DNA from: an uncultured Clostridia bacterium
Lineage (GTDB): Bacteria; Bacillota; Clostridia; Lachnospirales; Bianqueaceae
Assembly: GCA_937892735.1 (NCBI GenBank)
Contig: CALBGL010000016.1
Location: forward strand, 1 to 29,849
Direction of reading: 5' to 3'
Length of the DNA stretch: 29,849 bases
Part shown: in pieces, positions 8,592 through 16,180 of the stretch
How the letters are laid out: every line of letters begins with the position of its first letter
Numbering within the stretch: the stretch's first letter is position 1
Position numbers and translations under genes: made by a program
Notes under the pieces: generated by a model
The model's input: only the letters and a program-made list of their open reading frames with translations
The model's database searches: none
What the model was told of the DNA's origin: nothing

Positions 8592-9624
8592 TCATGTGCT
8601 CTCCCGCCTGTCCCAGTATGATGGCGCACCGATTCGACTGATGGAGGTTTGCGGGACGCAGACGGCCGAAATCTCGAGGCACGGCATCCGACATCTGCTG
8701 TCCCACAGGATCCAGATGATTTCAGGGCCGGGATGTCCGGTCTGTGTAACAGTCACCGCCTATGTGGATCGTCTGATCTGGCTCAGCAGACAGGAGAATA
8801 CCACAGTGGTCTCATTTGGAGATCTGTTTCGCGTACCGGGCAGTCGGGAGAGCCTGAGCGAGGCGAAGGCATCGGGCGGGCATGCGGTCATGGTATATGC
8901 GCCTTCTCAGATGCTCACCATGGCGCGGCAGCAGCCTGATCATCAGTTTGTTTTTGCGGCAGTAGGCTTTGAGACGACAGCGCCTATTTATGCAGGCATG
9001 ATTCGTAAGGCCAAAGAGGAAGGACTTCGTAACTTAAAATTTCTGACTTCCTTAAAAACGATGCCGGCTGCTCTCCGGTGGATCTGCGCTCACGAGCCGG
9101 ATATACACGGGTTTCTGGCGCCTGGACACGTGTGTGCAGTGACAGGTATCCATGATTACGAACAGATCGCAAAGGAATACGGGATTCCTTTTGTCGTATC
9201 AGGATTTTCTGCGCAGGAGCTTCTGACGGCGATTTATGCACTGGTTTGTTTGCAGGGCAAAGGAGAACTACGCAATTTCTATCCATCCGTCGTACGGTCG
9301 GAGGGAAATCCGGAGGCCATATCGGCCGTTCAAGAAGTATTCGAGCCATGCGGCGCGGCTTGGCGCGGCATAGGGCGAATCGAGGGATCTGGTTTACGGC
9401 TTCGAGGGGAGTACCGGGAATTTGATGCGCTCAGCGATGGACTGGATGAGGATGTGGGAAAGAATCAGCATTGTCAGTGCGCGCGGGTGCTTCTAGGAGA
9501 GATCCTGCCGACGAAATGTCCCTTATTTGGTACCGTATGCACACCGGCAACGCCGCAGGGAGCCTGCATGGTTTCCGCAGAAGGCAGTTGTTTTCACTAT
9601 TATACGTCAGAAAGGGGACGATGA
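8575..9624 (+). CDS. hypD: Hydrogenase formation protein HypD
   Basis: HypD is the [4Fe-4S] scaffold on which the Fe(CN)2CO moiety is assembled with HypC and HypE. Visible family motifs are EVCGTQT with Cys26, SGPGCPVC with Cys54 and Cys57, and GFETTAP. The C-terminal cysteine-rich cluster-binding region runs from CQCARVLLGE through KCPLFGTVC to GSC. The length of 349 residues is typical. ATG 8575 has GGAG seven bases upstream, and the family alignment begins a few residues later. The upstream in-frame extension would lie wholly within hypC. Confidence 0.95.
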   Translation: MTPAIDHVLSRLSQYDGAPIRLMEVCGTQTAEISRHGIRHLLSHRIQMISGPGCPVCVTVTAYVDRLIWLSRQENTTVVSFGDLFRVPGSRESLSEAKASGGHAVMVYAPSQMLTMARQQPDHQFVFAAVGFETTAPIYAGMIRKAKEEGLRNLKFLTSLKTMPAALRWICAHEPDIHGFLAPGHVCAVTGIHDYEQIAKEYGIPFVVSGFSAQELLTAIYALVCLQGKGELRNFYPSVVRSEGNPEAISAVQEVFEPCGAAWRGIGRIEGSGLRLRGEYREFDALSDGLDEDVGKNQHCQCARVLLGEILPTKCPLFGTVCTPATPQGACMVSAEGSCFHYYTSERGR

Positions 9625-9625
9625 G

Positions 9626-10612
9626 ATGAAGATTACGATGGCGCACGGCAGCGGGGGATGGGAGACCAGTCAGCTCATTGAAGGGCTCTTTGCAAAGTAT
9701 TTTTCGAATCCGATTCTGGATCAGATGGAAGACAGCGCCGTGGTTCCGGGCGGAGAGCGATTAGCTTTTACGACGGATAGTTTTGTCGTGAATCCTGTAT
9801 TTTTTCCGGGGGGCGATATCGGACGCCTGGCAGTCTGCGGAACAGTCAATGACCTTCTCATGAGCGGCAGTCAACCTCAGTATCTCAGCGTCGGTATGAT
9901 CCTGCAGGAGGGGCTGGAGATCGAAAGTCTGGAAAAAATCGTGCGGTCCATGAGTGAGACAGCCAAGGAGGCGGGTGTGCTGATCGTGGCTGGCGATACG
10001 AAAGTCGTAGAGGGAAACGGAGAACTTTATATCAATACATCGGGGATTGGCCATATACCGGGTCAACGCGAGGTCAGGGCTTCTCTCTGCCAGCCAGGAG
10101 ACCGGATTCTTGTATCTGGATATTTGGGGGATCATCATGCTGCCATCATGAGTGCGCGGATGGGAATCGAAAATGAGATACGCAGCGATTGCGCGCCACT
10201 GTGTCAAATGGTGGAGCGGCTGTTTGCAGCAGGAGTCTCAATCCGGGCTATGCGGGATATCACAAGAGGAGGTCTTGCGACTATTCTGGGAGAATATGCG
10301 CATGCGTGTGGATATGGCATGGAGATTGCAGAAGAAGCCGTTCCCGTATCGCCAGAGACAAGAGGATTCTGTGATATTCTGGGCCTAGACCCTCTGTATA
10401 TGGGAAACGAAGGGAAAATGCTGCTGGTAGTCCAGCCGGAGGATGCGGAGGATGCATTGGAAATCCTGAGAAAAAGCGCTTATGGACAGCAGGCAACGAT
10501 CATTGGAATGGTGACAGAGCATCATGCGGGTCGTGCCTATGTGAAGACTTCCATTGGAGGAGAACGGCTGCTTTCAGCACTCTATGGAGAGGGGCTGCCG
10601 AGAATTTGTTGA
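9626..10612 (+). CDS. hypE: Hydrogenase expression/formation protein HypE
   Basis: HypE dehydrates its C-terminal thiocarboxamide to a thiocyanate, the cyanide donor for the active-site iron. The protein has the PurM/AIR-synthase fold signature: HGSGG at the N-terminus, then TTDSFVV, GTVNDLLM and GDTKVVEG. It ends exactly in Pro-Arg-Ile-Cys, the conserved tail whose terminal cysteine is modified. The start is at 9626 with AAAGGGG upstream; the longer in-frame start lies inside hypD. No clear terminator follows, so some read-through into ddh is possible. Confidence 0.95.
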   Translation: MKITMAHGSGGWETSQLIEGLFAKYFSNPILDQMEDSAVVPGGERLAFTTDSFVVNPVFFPGGDIGRLAVCGTVNDLLMSGSQPQYLSVGMILQEGLEIESLEKIVRSMSETAKEAGVLIVAGDTKVVEGNGELYINTSGIGHIPGQREVRASLCQPGDRILVSGYLGDHHAAIMSARMGIENEIRSDCAPLCQMVERLFAAGVSIRAMRDITRGGLATILGEYAHACGYGMEIAEEAVPVSPETRGFCDILGLDPLYMGNEGKMLLVVQPEDAEDALEILRKSAYGQQATIIGMVTEHHAGRAYVKTSIGGERLLSALYGEGLPRIC

Positions 10613-10712
10613 AAGAGAAAAAGGTCTGTGGTATAATAGGCGTGGCATGACAGCTTTCTAATGCTGCAGGAGTAGAGTCACGCCCTGGATTAGAAGTGGC
10701 TAATGAACCCAG
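10609..10712 (+). promoter_or_regulatory. Promoter and two-hairpin leader, copy B (upstream of ddh)
   Basis: A SigA-type promoter is visible: TTGAAA (10609-10614), 17 bases, TATAAT (10632-10637). One base later GGCGTGGC (10639-10646) pairs with GTCACGCC (10677-10684) with one G-U pair. The interior holds CAGC (10651-10654) and GCTG (10663-10666) flanking TTTCTAAT. A second hairpin follows, with CTGG/CCAG and ATTAG/CTAAT arms (10685-10712). If TATAAT is the -10, transcription should begin inside the 5' arm of the first stem. The element fills the space between hypE and ddh. Confidence 0.65.
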
Positions 10713-10734
10713 AACTAGAGAGAGGAGACAGGAT

Positions 10735-11721
10735 ATGAGTATTCGAATTGGTATTATGGGATATGGAAACCTGGGAAGAGGTGTAGAATGCGCGATTCGT
10801 CAGAATCCGGATATGGAACTCGTGGCGGTATTTACGCGCAGGGACCCGAAAAGTTTTACGATTTTGACGCCGGATGTTCCTGTATATGCGGCAGAGGATG
10901 CGATGAAGATGCAGGATCAGATCGACGTTATGATTTTGTGTGGCGGAAGCGCAACCGATCTGCCAGTGCAGACGCCCTTTTACGCAGAGTATTTTAATGT
11001 CATCGACAGTTTTGACACACATGCCAAGGTCCCGGAGCATTTTGAGGCAGTGGACCAGGCGGCGAAGAAGGGCGGCAAAGTTGCGGTCATGTCTGTAGGC
11101 TGGGATCCGGGTATGTTTTCTTTAAATCGAGCCTATGCGGAGGCGGTGCTTCCCCAGGGCAGTGTATATACCTTCTGGGGAAAGGGTGTAAGTCAGGGCC
11201 ATTCGGATGCGATCCGGCGTATTGAAGGCGTGTTGGATGCACGCCAGTATACGATTCCTGTAGAGGCTGCGTTAGAAGTGGTGCGCAGTGGACAGGATCC
11301 GGAATTGACCACGCGGCAGAAGCATACCAGAGAGTGCTTTGTGGTAGCAAAGCCGGGAGCCGATCTTTCCCGTATTGAGGAAGAGATTAAGACGATGCCC
11401 AATTATTTTGATGAATATGACACCACTGTTCATTTCATCACGGAGGAGGAGTTGAAGCGCGACCACAGCGCATTGCCGCATGGCGGGTTTGTGATTCGCA
11501 GCGGCAGAACCGGCTGGAATGCGGAAAATCATCATGTCATCGAGTACAGCTTGAAATTGGATTCCAATCCGGAGTTCACATCCAGCATTCTGGTGGCCTA
11601 TGCGCGGGCGGCGTATCGTCTGCAGCAGGAGGGCGCATCCGGATGTAAGACGGTTCTGGATATCGCGCCAGCCTATTTAAGTGCTAAGAGCGGAGCGGAA
11701 CTGCGCAAGAGCCTTCTCTAA
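10735..11721 (+). CDS. ddh: meso-diaminopimelate D-dehydrogenase
   Basis: This is an NADPH-dependent oxidoreductase of 328 residues. It reductively aminates tetrahydrodipicolinate to meso-diaminopimelate in one step, a short route to lysine and peptidoglycan precursors. The N-terminal Rossmann motif GIMGYGNLGRG and the Ddh-specific segments CGGSATDLP, VGWDPGMFS and WGKGVSQGHSDA are present, as are HALPHGG-like and GRTGWNAENHH stretches. ATG 10735 has a GAGGAGA site upstream. The longer in-frame start at 10696 lies in the leader hairpin and adds non-family residues. It appears to be transcribed from its own promoter. Confidence 0.94.
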   Translation: MSIRIGIMGYGNLGRGVECAIRQNPDMELVAVFTRRDPKSFTILTPDVPVYAAEDAMKMQDQIDVMILCGGSATDLPVQTPFYAEYFNVIDSFDTHAKVPEHFEAVDQAAKKGGKVAVMSVGWDPGMFSLNRAYAEAVLPQGSVYTFWGKGVSQGHSDAIRRIEGVLDARQYTIPVEAALEVVRSGQDPELTTRQKHTRECFVVAKPGADLSRIEEEIKTMPNYFDEYDTTVHFITEEELKRDHSALPHGGFVIRSGRTGWNAENHHVIEYSLKLDSNPEFTSSILVAYARAAYRLQQEGASGCKTVLDIAPAYLSAKSGAELRKSLL

Positions 11722-11742
11722 AATCTTATATGGTAACGGTTT

Positions 11743-11779
11743 AAGAGCCCCGCAACGGTTTGTGTTGTCTGGGGCTCTT
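11743..11779 (+). terminator. Hairpin after ddh, probable terminator
   Basis: AAGAGCCCC (11743-11751) pairs perfectly with GGGGCTCTT (11771-11779), with an inner CAAC/GTTG stem. No T-tract follows on either strand, so it may be a weak terminator or an mRNA 3'-stabilising hairpin. Confidence 0.5.
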
Positions 11780-11845
11780 GGGGATTCTAAGCATGATCCC
11801 GGTCCTATGGCATACAATAGAAAAACGAAATAAGGGGTATGCTGT

Positions 11846-12922
11846 ATGAAGCGGATGTGCTGTTTGTGGTTGAATATTTTGCTGCTTGGATTCGGAACTG
11901 GCTGCGCACCGGATATATCGGAGACAGAAGGACGTTTTGCAGGGTATTATGTTTCTGGAAGCAGGCTTCCATTGACAGAAGAGGCCGTGGCAGGATTGAC
12001 ACATCTGCACTTGGCGTTTTTGATGCCGAAACAAGATGGCAGTCTGCAGAGTACGGAACTGTTCGAGCTTCATTGTCGACAAGCATCGCAAATCAAAGAA
12101 GATCATAAGAGGCTGAAGGTTTTAATCAGTATTGGTGGCTGGGGAAATTCGGACGGATTTGCAGATATAACACAAAATGAAGAAGCGCTGGAGAACTTTC
12201 TGAATGCAGTACGAGACTGGCTGAGAAAATTCGATCTGGACGGCATAGATCTGGATTGGGAATATCCAGATTCTACGCAGAAAGAGGCATTTTGGAATCT
12301 GATCTTGGAATTGCGCGATTGTTTAGATCGCGAGGAGGTAAATACAGGAAAAAGATATCTGCTCAGCGTAGCGGCCCCTGCTTTTTCAGCCTTTCCGCAG
12401 GAAAGGCTGGAAGGATACCAGGAGGACTTTAGTAAAGTCGATTATTGGAATCTGATGACTTACGACTATCATATAGGGCAGGAAGGAGCAAACGCGCCTC
12501 TCTATGCGCCGCGAAGTGAATGTGTGGCACGTACGGTAGAGACCTATGAAAAAACAGGAATCACAAAAAAAGCCCTGAACCTGGGCATCCCTTTGTATGG
12601 AAGAGGGTGGGACGCAGAGAAGGGTTGGATACAGGCTTCATATGACGAGATTCTTCGCGAATATAAGGACTTTACCTATACGTATAATCCCATCACGCAT
12701 ACGCCGTATTTAACACAGAGGGAGAACTGGATTTCCTATGAAGATGTGCGATCGGTACAGGCCAAAAGCAGGTATGCGCGAGAAGAAGGCCTTGGCGGTC
12801 TTATGTTTTGGGAACTTTCTGATGATTTGAAACAGACGCTCCGTAAGACAGCGCGAAGCGTCTGGGAAGAAACGGAATCAGTCGAGCAGCCGAAAAGAGA
12901 GTTTTACAGGCTGATGATCTGA
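11846..12922 (+). CDS. Glycoside hydrolase family 18 lipoprotein (chitinase/ENGase-like)
   Basis: This 358-residue protein has a short hydrophobic N-terminus ending in GTGC, a possible but non-canonical lipobox that suggests export and lipid anchoring. The GH18 fold signature is clear: ISIGGWG on beta-3 and DGIDLDWEYP on beta-4. Asp132, Asp135, Asp137 and catalytic Glu139 form the DxxDxDxE motif. Further along are NLMTYDYH and GGLMFWELSDD. It should hydrolyse beta-1,4-linked GlcNAc polymers or glycans by substrate-assisted catalysis; the exact substrate is unknown. The site AAGGGG lies eight bases before ATG, and TACAAT at 11813-11818 may be a -10. The last 14 codons and stop overlap the opposite-strand gene. 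Confidence 0.88.
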   Translation: MKRMCCLWLNILLLGFGTGCAPDISETEGRFAGYYVSGSRLPLTEEAVAGLTHLHLAFLMPKQDGSLQSTELFELHCRQASQIKEDHKRLKVLISIGGWGNSDGFADITQNEEALENFLNAVRDWLRKFDLDGIDLDWEYPDSTQKEAFWNLILELRDCLDREEVNTGKRYLLSVAAPAFSAFPQERLEGYQEDFSKVDYWNLMTYDYHIGQEGANAPLYAPRSECVARTVETYEKTGITKKALNLGIPLYGRGWDAEKGWIQASYDEILREYKDFTYTYNPITHTPYLTQRENWISYEDVRSVQAKSRYAREEGLGGLMFWELSDDLKQTLRKTARSVWEETESVEQPKREFYRLMI

Positions 12923-13984
12923 AGAAATAAAATCCGTGGAGATGACCTGACTGGCGGCTTCCACGTTGTCGGATACGATGAAGCCGTCTACGGTTACCGT
13001 ATAGGTGATGCCCTCTTCATAAGGGATATCAGCGCCGCGGCAGCTGGGCACCTTATCGTAGTTATCCGGAATTACGAAAGAAAAATGAGACCGCAGATCC
13101 TCTGGGAACAGCGCATAGACCCAATCAGGAATCTCCTGCTGAGAAGGAAATAGTTCTATGGTAGAAGCGATATCGTGATTAAAATCTCCGCCTGCAATGA
13201 CATAATTTCCCTTTGCATATTCTTCCTCCATCACATCCAGCAGCATATCGAGCTGCTGTTTGCGGATGATTCCGCCTTCATCATAAGCAGTCAGATGTAG
13301 GGTAATGAGAGAAAGCGTCTTACCGTTTTGTACCGGAACATAACTGATGGTAAAGCAGCGATCCAGATCCGTCAGCCGGGTGATAAAACCATTGTCTATC
13401 GGCAGACTGCGCCGCAGATTTTCCTCGATATGATACCGGGTGAGCGTCAGAAGACCGCTGTTTACAAATCCGTGAGGAGAGTGGAGCGGATAGAACAGAT
13501 AGGGAGAATGAAACGCGTTCGTATAGACGGAACCATACCCGGTAAATCCTTCTATCATCATGTTCGTCTGATTCACATGATAGCTGCGGGTAGAATCGGT
13601 ATCTACTTCTTGCAATAGATAGAAATCGCTATCCAAGGATTGCAAGATCGAACGGCTAGTTTGTGTATTCGCAATGACACGCTCCTCACGGAATGCCCTG
13701 GAATACTGTCCCTGTGTAGGAGTGCCATCTTTCATGCGTCCCGTATCCATGAAGAAAGTATACGTGGGTTCATACGCACCGAATCCGATATTATAGGTAA
13801 CGGCGGTATAGGTGGTTTCAGGTTCAAGAATATTTTCTGGATTATTTTCAGTAGAGAGATTGATATAGTCCGGAATCCGGTTATAACTGAGTTGCAGGTA
13901 AAGGGCATATCCGCCAACAAGAAGCAATATAAGGAGACAGCAGGCCCCCAGGATGATCCCTGTGATTATTAATATCTTTTTCAT
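12878..13984 (-). CDS. Membrane-anchored endonuclease/exonuclease/phosphatase family protein
   Basis: This 368-residue protein has one N-terminal membrane segment (about residues 5-30) and an external EEP domain. EEP motifs are present in order: TYNIGFG with the Mg-binding Asn, LLQEVD with the catalytic Glu, LITLHLTAY, GGDFNHD, and SSDHQPV with the terminal Asp-His pair. The family includes nucleases, sphingomyelinases and phosphoinositide phosphatases. With a membrane anchor, a phosphodiesterase acting outside the cell is plausible, but the substrate is unknown. The final 14 codons, including the catalytic Asp-His, overlap the GH18 gene antisense. The promoter is in the divergent region with the next gene. 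Confidence 0.85.
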   Translation of the reverse strand: MKKILIITGIILGACCLLILLLVGGYALYLQLSYNRIPDYINLSTENNPENILEPETTYTAVTYNIGFGAYEPTYTFFMDTGRMKDGTPTQGQYSRAFREERVIANTQTSRSILQSLDSDFYLLQEVDTDSTRSYHVNQTNMMIEGFTGYGSVYTNAFHSPYLFYPLHSPHGFVNSGLLTLTRYHIEENLRRSLPIDNGFITRLTDLDRCFTISYVPVQNGKTLSLITLHLTAYDEGGIIRKQQLDMLLDVMEEEYAKGNYVIAGGDFNHDIASTIELFPSQQEIPDWVYALFPEDLRSHFSFVIPDNYDKVPSCRGADIPYEEGITYTVTVDGFIVSDNVEAASQVISTDFISSDHQPVKLSFRLLD

Positions 13985-13996
13985 GGAAACGCTCCT

Positions 13997-14051
13997 TTGA
14001 CAATAAAATGAGTTCGATTCTTACTATAACACAAGCAGGGGAAAAATACAA
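13997..14051. promoter_or_regulatory. Overlapping divergent promoters (EEP gene and ygjP-like gene)
   Basis: On the minus strand TTGTAT (14051-14046), 17 bases and TATAGT (14028-14023) form a good SigA promoter for the EEP gene. On the plus strand TTGACA (13997-14002) is followed by TACTAT at 14022-14027 (19-base spacing) for the YgjP-like gene. The two -10 boxes occupy the same bases, so polymerases would compete. Confidence 0.6.
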
Positions 14052-14064
14052 CAGGAGGAAAGAT

Positions 14065-14574
14065 ATGCGATATCAAATTGAAGGATTCGAAGTCGAAGTG
14101 GTCTATAAAAAAATTAAAGGAATCTATCTCCGAGTAGATCCGGAGGATGGGACGGTTCGCCTCCATGTGCCGAATGGGACGACTCAGGAACAGATTACTC
14201 AGGTTATTCACGATCATCGGACATGGATTGCATCGCGAAAGAAACGGCCGCCAGCAACAGAGGTTCAAAAAGAGGCTATGCGAGAGAGGTTGAAGAGCCT
14301 GATTCCTTACTGGGAGCAGACAGTGAGGCTCAGAGCCTCCCGGTATACGCTGCGGAGCATGCATAGCCGTTGGGGAAGCTGTAACCCGAAGACAGGGCAT
14401 ATCACATTGAACCTGGAACTGGCAGCGCTTCCAGAAGAATGTTTAAGTTATGTGCTGGTACATGAACTCAGTCATTTGTTATATTCTGGGCATGGCCGGG
14501 ATTTCTGGTCCCATGTGGAACGATATGTTCCAGAGTGGAAACGAATTCGCCGCTATATGAGAGAAGGAGAATAA
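14065..14574 (+). CDS. YgjP-like (DUF45/M48-related) zinc metallopeptidase
   Basis: This 169-residue protein belongs to the YgjP family of small zincin-like proteins. The zinc motif HELSH is at about residues 133-137, followed by the third-ligand region GHGRDFW. The preceding family signature SRWGSCNPKTGHITLN is present. The N-terminal part resembles the beta-rich leader of the family. ATG 14065 is chosen over an in-frame start at 14008 because GGAGG lies at 14054-14058 and the upstream codons overlap the promoter. The physiological substrate is unknown. It stands alone between divergent and convergent genes. Confidence 0.85.
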   Translation: MRYQIEGFEVEVVYKKIKGIYLRVDPEDGTVRLHVPNGTTQEQITQVIHDHRTWIASRKKRPPATEVQKEAMRERLKSLIPYWEQTVRLRASRYTLRSMHSRWGSCNPKTGHITLNLELAALPEECLSYVLVHELSHLLYSGHGRDFWSHVERYVPEWKRIRRYMREGE

Positions 14575-14600
14575 AAAAACATGGGAGTCGCCTCCCATGT
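14573..14600. terminator. Intrinsic terminator for sfsA (minus), possibly bidirectional
   Basis: ACATGGGAG (14579-14587), loop TCGC, CTCCCATGT (14592-14600). The A-run at 14573-14579 gives a T-tract on the minus strand, so it ends the hemolysin III-sfsA transcript. The plus side lacks a T-tract. Confidence 0.8.
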
Positions 14601-14604
14601 CGTT

Positions 14605-15273
14605 TCAAAGCAGGACAGGAACAGCCTGGTCAATGATCAGAGAATCCGGTGAGACCAGACAATCGAAAGCCAAGATATGAACGCCCGATTCGGCGGCTCG
14701 ACGGAGTGTTTTTCCGAACTGCGGATGCGTCATATCATTCGGAGAAAGCCCGCGAGCGCCTTTCATAGCAAGGATAAAAATAAGGTAGGGTTCCCAACCT
14801 TCTTCTTTAGCCTGTATCAATCCCTGCAGATGTTTGATCCCACGATCAGTGGGCGCATCCGGAAATCGAGCGATTCCATCTTCACCGAGCAGCGTGACTC
14901 CCTTGGCTTCGATGAGGACACGCGCTCCCACTTTAAAATCAAAACGAGAATCCTTCCATGTATATTCGGGACGAATCTCCTGATCAGGGAAAAGCGGAGG
15001 TAGAAATTCAGCAAGTACTGCATTGGGCGCCTGACTATCTATATTGACCCAGGAGCCATCTTGACGGCATACGCTGATCAGATCGTAAGCCGTTTTACGC
15101 ATCGGAGAATCACAGTGTTGCACGTATACAGGGGCATGAGGGAGTAGAAGCTCTCGGAGACGCCCTGTGTTTTTAACATGCGCCAGGTGTATCTGATCTT
15201 CGATCTGGATCCGTGCCGTGAATCGATTGAGTCGCTCCAAAAAGAGAGCGGGACACATAGACGGATACCGCAT
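14605..15273 (-). CDS. sfsA: SfsA family protein (sugar fermentation stimulation protein A homologue)
   Basis: This 222-residue SfsA homologue has an N-terminal OB-like segment (FTARIQIEDQIHLAHVKNTGRL) and a C-terminal nuclease-like core. The core includes DFKVGARVLIEAKGVTL, FPDAPTDRGIKHL and the Asp/Glu/Lys residues typical of PD-(D/E)xK folds. Family members bind DNA, but their cellular role is unsettled. The start at 15273 overlaps the upstream gene's stop as TGATG, with no strong ribosome binding site, suggesting re-initiation after the PAQR-like gene. A longer in-frame start at 15339 lies wholly inside that gene. Confidence 0.9.
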   Translation of the reverse strand: MRYPSMCPALFLERLNRFTARIQIEDQIHLAHVKNTGRLRELLLPHAPVYVQHCDSPMRKTAYDLISVCRQDGSWVNIDSQAPNAVLAEFLPPLFPDQEIRPEYTWKDSRFDFKVGARVLIEAKGVTLLGEDGIARFPDAPTDRGIKHLQGLIQAKEEGWEPYLIFILAMKGARGLSPNDMTHPQFGKTLRRAAESGVHILAFDCLVSPDSLIIDQAVPVLL

Positions 15274-15968
15274 CACAGTACATACAGGTATATCGCAAAG
15301 AAATGAAGAATGCTGCCCGCGAGTACAAAGAAATGCCAAATCGAATGCATATAGCGAATTTTACCACCCAGTGCATAGACAATCACGCCCAGAGAGTAGG
15401 CAACACCACCACAGACCAGAAGAATCAAGCCGGGTGTGGCCAGTGCGGCAATCAGAGGACGAATGGCAAACACAACGGCCCAGCCCATGGCCAGATAGCA
15501 TACTACCGAGATCTTACTGAACTTTTCCAGGTCGATGGCATTCAGAATCATCCCGATGATGGCGGCACCCCAGATCACGGAAAACAGAAGCCATCCGGTA
15601 GAACCATGTAAAGTTACTAATGTGAACGGCGTATAGGTACCTGCAATCAGTAAGAAAACACTGCAATGATCGATGACACGAAAGACACGTTTGGCCTGAT
15701 TGGGTTTTAAGGCATGATAAATACAAGACATCGTATAGAGTATAAAGAGAGACAGGCCATATACAATACTGGAAGCGACACCGAAAGGCGTACCATGCAT
15801 CACACTGCGTACAATACATAGTATCAGACCTGCCAAGGAAAGCAACGCTCCCACGCCGTGAGAAATCGAACTGATCAGTTCTTCTCCTAAGGAATATTTG
15901 GGAATAGAAATCCGGTGCCTTTTTACGGGAACAGCCGTGGGTATGCATTCGGTAACTTGCGACATCAT
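15273..15968 (-). CDS. Hemolysin III / PAQR family membrane protein (TrhA-like)
   Basis: This 231-residue protein has seven predicted membrane helices and belongs to the PAQR/hemolysin III family (YqfA/TrhA). Family motifs are SISHGVGALLS in helix 1, SCIYHAL, RVIDHCSVFLLIAGTYTPF, and the C-terminal HSIWHFFVLAGSILHFFAI with its metal-binding histidines. Homologues are implicated in membrane lipid homeostasis, and the hemolysin label is historical. ATG 15968 has AAAGGG five bases upstream and is preferred to GTG 15974, which touches that site. It is co-transcribed with sfsA. Confidence 0.9.
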   Translation of the reverse strand: MMSQVTECIPTAVPVKRHRISIPKYSLGEELISSISHGVGALLSLAGLILCIVRSVMHGTPFGVASSIVYGLSLFILYTMSCIYHALKPNQAKRVFRVIDHCSVFLLIAGTYTPFTLVTLHGSTGWLLFSVIWGAAIIGMILNAIDLEKFSKISVVCYLAMGWAVVFAIRPLIAALATPGLILLVCGGVAYSLGVIVYALGGKIRYMHSIWHFFVLAGSILHFFAIYLYVL

Positions 15969-16010
15969 AATCACCCTTTCATCTAATCTTTAATACTAGA
16001 TGATGAAAAA

Positions 16011-16066
16011 ATATATAAGCATCATCTCGATGCTTATATTATATAACGCCGCTATTGATTATTCAA
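16011..16066 (-). promoter_or_regulatory. Promoter with 11-bp dyad across the start site (hemolysin III gene)
   Basis: On the minus strand TTGAAT (16066-16061), 17 bases and TATAAT (16043-16038) form a strong promoter. A perfect 11-bp dyad, ATATAAGCATC (16013-16023) and GATGCTTATAT (16029-16039) with a 5-base spacer, overlaps the -10 and the expected start. This is an operator-like position. On the minus strand a short T-run follows the dyad, so it could also act as a weak terminator or attenuator. An alternative inverted repeat AGATGATG/CATCATCT (15998-16005 and 16020-16027) shares three bases with it. The rest of 15969-16180 is AT-rich with no gene. Confidence 0.6.
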
Positions 16067-16180
16067 CACCTTTTACAAAAAATTAATATATGAATCATTT
16101 CCATCCTGTGAGGCAGCAACGTACGATTAGGACTTCGTAATTTCGTCTTACAGTCATTTCATTTTTTGCCATATTGCTTT

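Noticed and set aside
10613..10631. Terminator between hypE and the ddh promoter
   Set aside because: No stem-loop with a T-tract is visible. The only hairpins belong to the leader downstream of the next promoter.
15273..15968. Hemolysin as a virulence factor
   Set aside because: The family name is historical. The sequence is a PAQR-type seven-helix membrane protein with no toxin features.
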